A stretch of DNA of 6,122 nt, taken from assembly GCA_903970295.1 (NCBI GenBank), contig CAJCHQ010000682.1:1-6122 (forward strand). The letters run 5' to 3'. The DNA is from Bryobacterales bacterium (lineage in GTDB: Bacteria > Cyanobacteriota > Vampirovibrionia > Obscuribacterales > Obscuribacteraceae). A program made the position numbers and the translations under genes. The notes below the pieces were generated by a model. The model did no database searches, was not told the origin of the DNA, and worked only from the letters and a program-made list of their open reading frames with translations. Of the stretch, positions 5,194-6,122 are shown piece by piece. The first letter of the stretch is position 1. Every line of letters begins with the position of its first letter.

Positions 5194-6122
5194 CTAGCTG
5201 GTCAGGATGCGAGCTCGCTGAGCAGCCAGCTTCTTGAAAAACTTAGGTCTGCGTGCTTTCCAGCATGTCGGACAGCCGCTCTGGAGCCGGGTTCTGTTGT
5301 CCACGATGGCATCCCAGACGTGCAGTGGATTGTAGCGACATCGCCACCAGATTCTTTCTTGGCTGTAGGCTTTGATATCGTTGGCTGTTTTCTTTCCATT
5401 GCGGGTAGGATGCACTTCTTGCGCCAGCTTCGGAAAAAGCGCAGCCAGTGAAGTCGAGGGAGGGGCCAGGAAGTATTTGGAGACGAGTTGCGAGATTGCC
5501 TTATTGGTTTTTCCAGTATATGTAGAATTTATCACGCCATTGCCATTACAGACCGCAGGCAAATGGGTGGTAGGCCAGCCAGATTCTACACCCGAAGGGG
5601 TCCGAGCTGTGCCGAACTCAGTGCAAGTTGCAGGATGTCCTGCAGCATCGAGACTGCTCAGATCGGCATTGACTAGCGTTTTAAAACCAGAACTCAGTGA
5701 TGGAAGATCCTTCGGGTTGAGCATGTTCTTCTGAGCGAAGGAGAAATCGAAAGCGTGCCCGCTTTCGTGCTTTGTTACCTCCTGAATCCACATGTTGGTA
5801 TCAAGTCCGCCGGTCCACTGATTGGAACACTTCGTTCTGATCATTACAGCAATATCGCGGTTCGTCAGACTGGCGCCATAACCAGTGAACGCGCAATATG
5901 ACATTGTATTGTAGTAAGCTGAACGACTACCCCAGAACTTGTTTGCCGTCGTCCTATCGGGAAATAGGTAATAGACGACGCCGGCGGCTTGCAGCTCCGG
6001 AACTATTGTAGTCTTCATACCGATACCGACGGTTTCGAGCAGTTCGAGAAGTCCTGGTACATGCTGCTCTTCTTGTTCGAGGGCATTGCCGAACGCTGGT
6101 TGTCCGACGACGACTGGGCCCG
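5194..6122 (-). CDS. HESGH metallopeptidase-like protein with C-terminal DUF4379-type zinc ribbon (5' partial)
   Basis: The frame is open from the window edge to TAG at 5196-5194, showing 308 C-terminal residues. An ATG at 6018 is internal: coding-like sequence (QPAFGNALEQEEQHVPGLLE) continues upstream without a stop. Counting from the first full codon, WIQEVTKHESGHAFDF carries a zincin HExxH motif (His118, Glu119, His122). The two histidines would bind zinc and the glutamate activate water; the third ligand is not obvious. Four cysteines in this part (76, 98, 166, 191) could form disulfides, hinting at export. Residues about 224-286 are a separate module: SLAALFPKLAQEVHPTRNG, ERIWWRC, LHVWDAIVDNRTR and GCPTC. 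This matches the DUF4379 treble-clef zinc ribbon, with likely ligands Cys261, His267, Cys283 and Cys286; the C-to-H spacing is two residues longer than usual. A short basic tail ends the protein. Peptidase activity is predicted only. The family of the HExxH part is not recognised. No start, signal peptide or upstream partner is visible. Confidence 0.8.
   Translation of the reverse strand, partial: GPVVVGQPAFGNALEQEEQHVPGLLELLETVGIGMKTTIVPELQAAGVVYYLFPDRTTANKFWGSRSAYYNTMSYCAFTGYGASLTNRDIAVMIRTKCSNQWTGGLDTNMWIQEVTKHESGHAFDFSFAQKNMLNPKDLPSLSSGFKTLVNADLSSLDAAGHPATCTEFGTARTPSGVESGWPTTHLPAVCNGNGVINSTYTGKTNKAISQLVSKYFLAPPSTSLAALFPKLAQEVHPTRNGKKTANDIKAYSQERIWWRCRYNPLHVWDAIVDNRTRLQSGCPTCWKARRPKFFKKLAAQRARILTS

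Noticed and set aside
4815..5237. 140-codon plus-strand frame
   Set aside because: It is antisense to the membrane/TPR gene; the minus strand shows a clear membrane helix and TPR. It then runs through the end of the peptidase-like gene.
5372..5734. 120-codon plus-strand frame
   Set aside because: It is antisense to the HESGH and zinc-ribbon coding region, which has recognisable domains.
1..6122. CRISPR array, tRNA, rRNA, insertion sequence or known defence operon
   Set aside because: I saw no regularly spaced repeats, cloverleaf-like sequence, rRNA motif, transposase or terminal inverted repeats. The zinc ribbon is the only domain with a link to nuclease-type systems, and it has no such partner here.

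Overview
The window suggests a bacterium of about 45-50% GC. The best lineage clue is the first gene, a glutamate synthase of the ferredoxin-dependent type found in cyanobacteria and plastids. Its cluster motif reads [15 protein letters not shown] and its C-terminus has [11 protein letters not shown]. This points to Cyanobacteriota in the broad sense. A non-photosynthetic relative (Melainabacteria/Vampirovibrionia, for example Obscuribacterales-like) would fit the tetratricopeptide-repeat (TPR) and hypothetical genes that follow, but that is inference.

Layout. 1-1911 (+) is the C-terminal 636 residues of the glutamate synthase large subunit. 1988-2749 (+) is an intact classical short-chain dehydrogenase/reductase (SDR). 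Its best Shine-Dalgarno (SD) sequence points to an unusual ATC start at 2009 rather than the ATG at 1988. These two genes are compact and look chromosomal.

From 2750 on the character changes to small, poorly conserved genes on alternating strands. 2870-3346 (-) is a 158-residue DUF6624-like protein with a very good SD. 3652-3868 (+) is a small gene broken by a frameshift. 3901-4254 (-) is a three-TPR ORF that looks truncated at its 5' end. About 4313-4590 (+) is a possible small membrane-anchored protein. 4619-5020 (-) is a single-pass membrane protein with one TPR. 5194-6122 (-) is the C-terminal 308 residues of a protein joining an HESGH (zincin-type) metallopeptidase-like domain to a C-terminal treble-clef zinc ribbon of the DUF4379 type; its start lies outside the window.

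Working together: the first gene makes glutamate from glutamine and 2-oxoglutarate, and the SDR is probably an independent NADP(H) oxidoreductase with its own promoter. The accessory genes form no recognisable operon or pathway. I see no CRISPR array, tRNA, rRNA, insertion sequence or known defence system. The most interesting items are the peptidase/zinc-ribbon fusion, the candidate ATC start, and the run of frame disruptions between about 3770 and 4320, which suggests local gene decay (or assembly indels).
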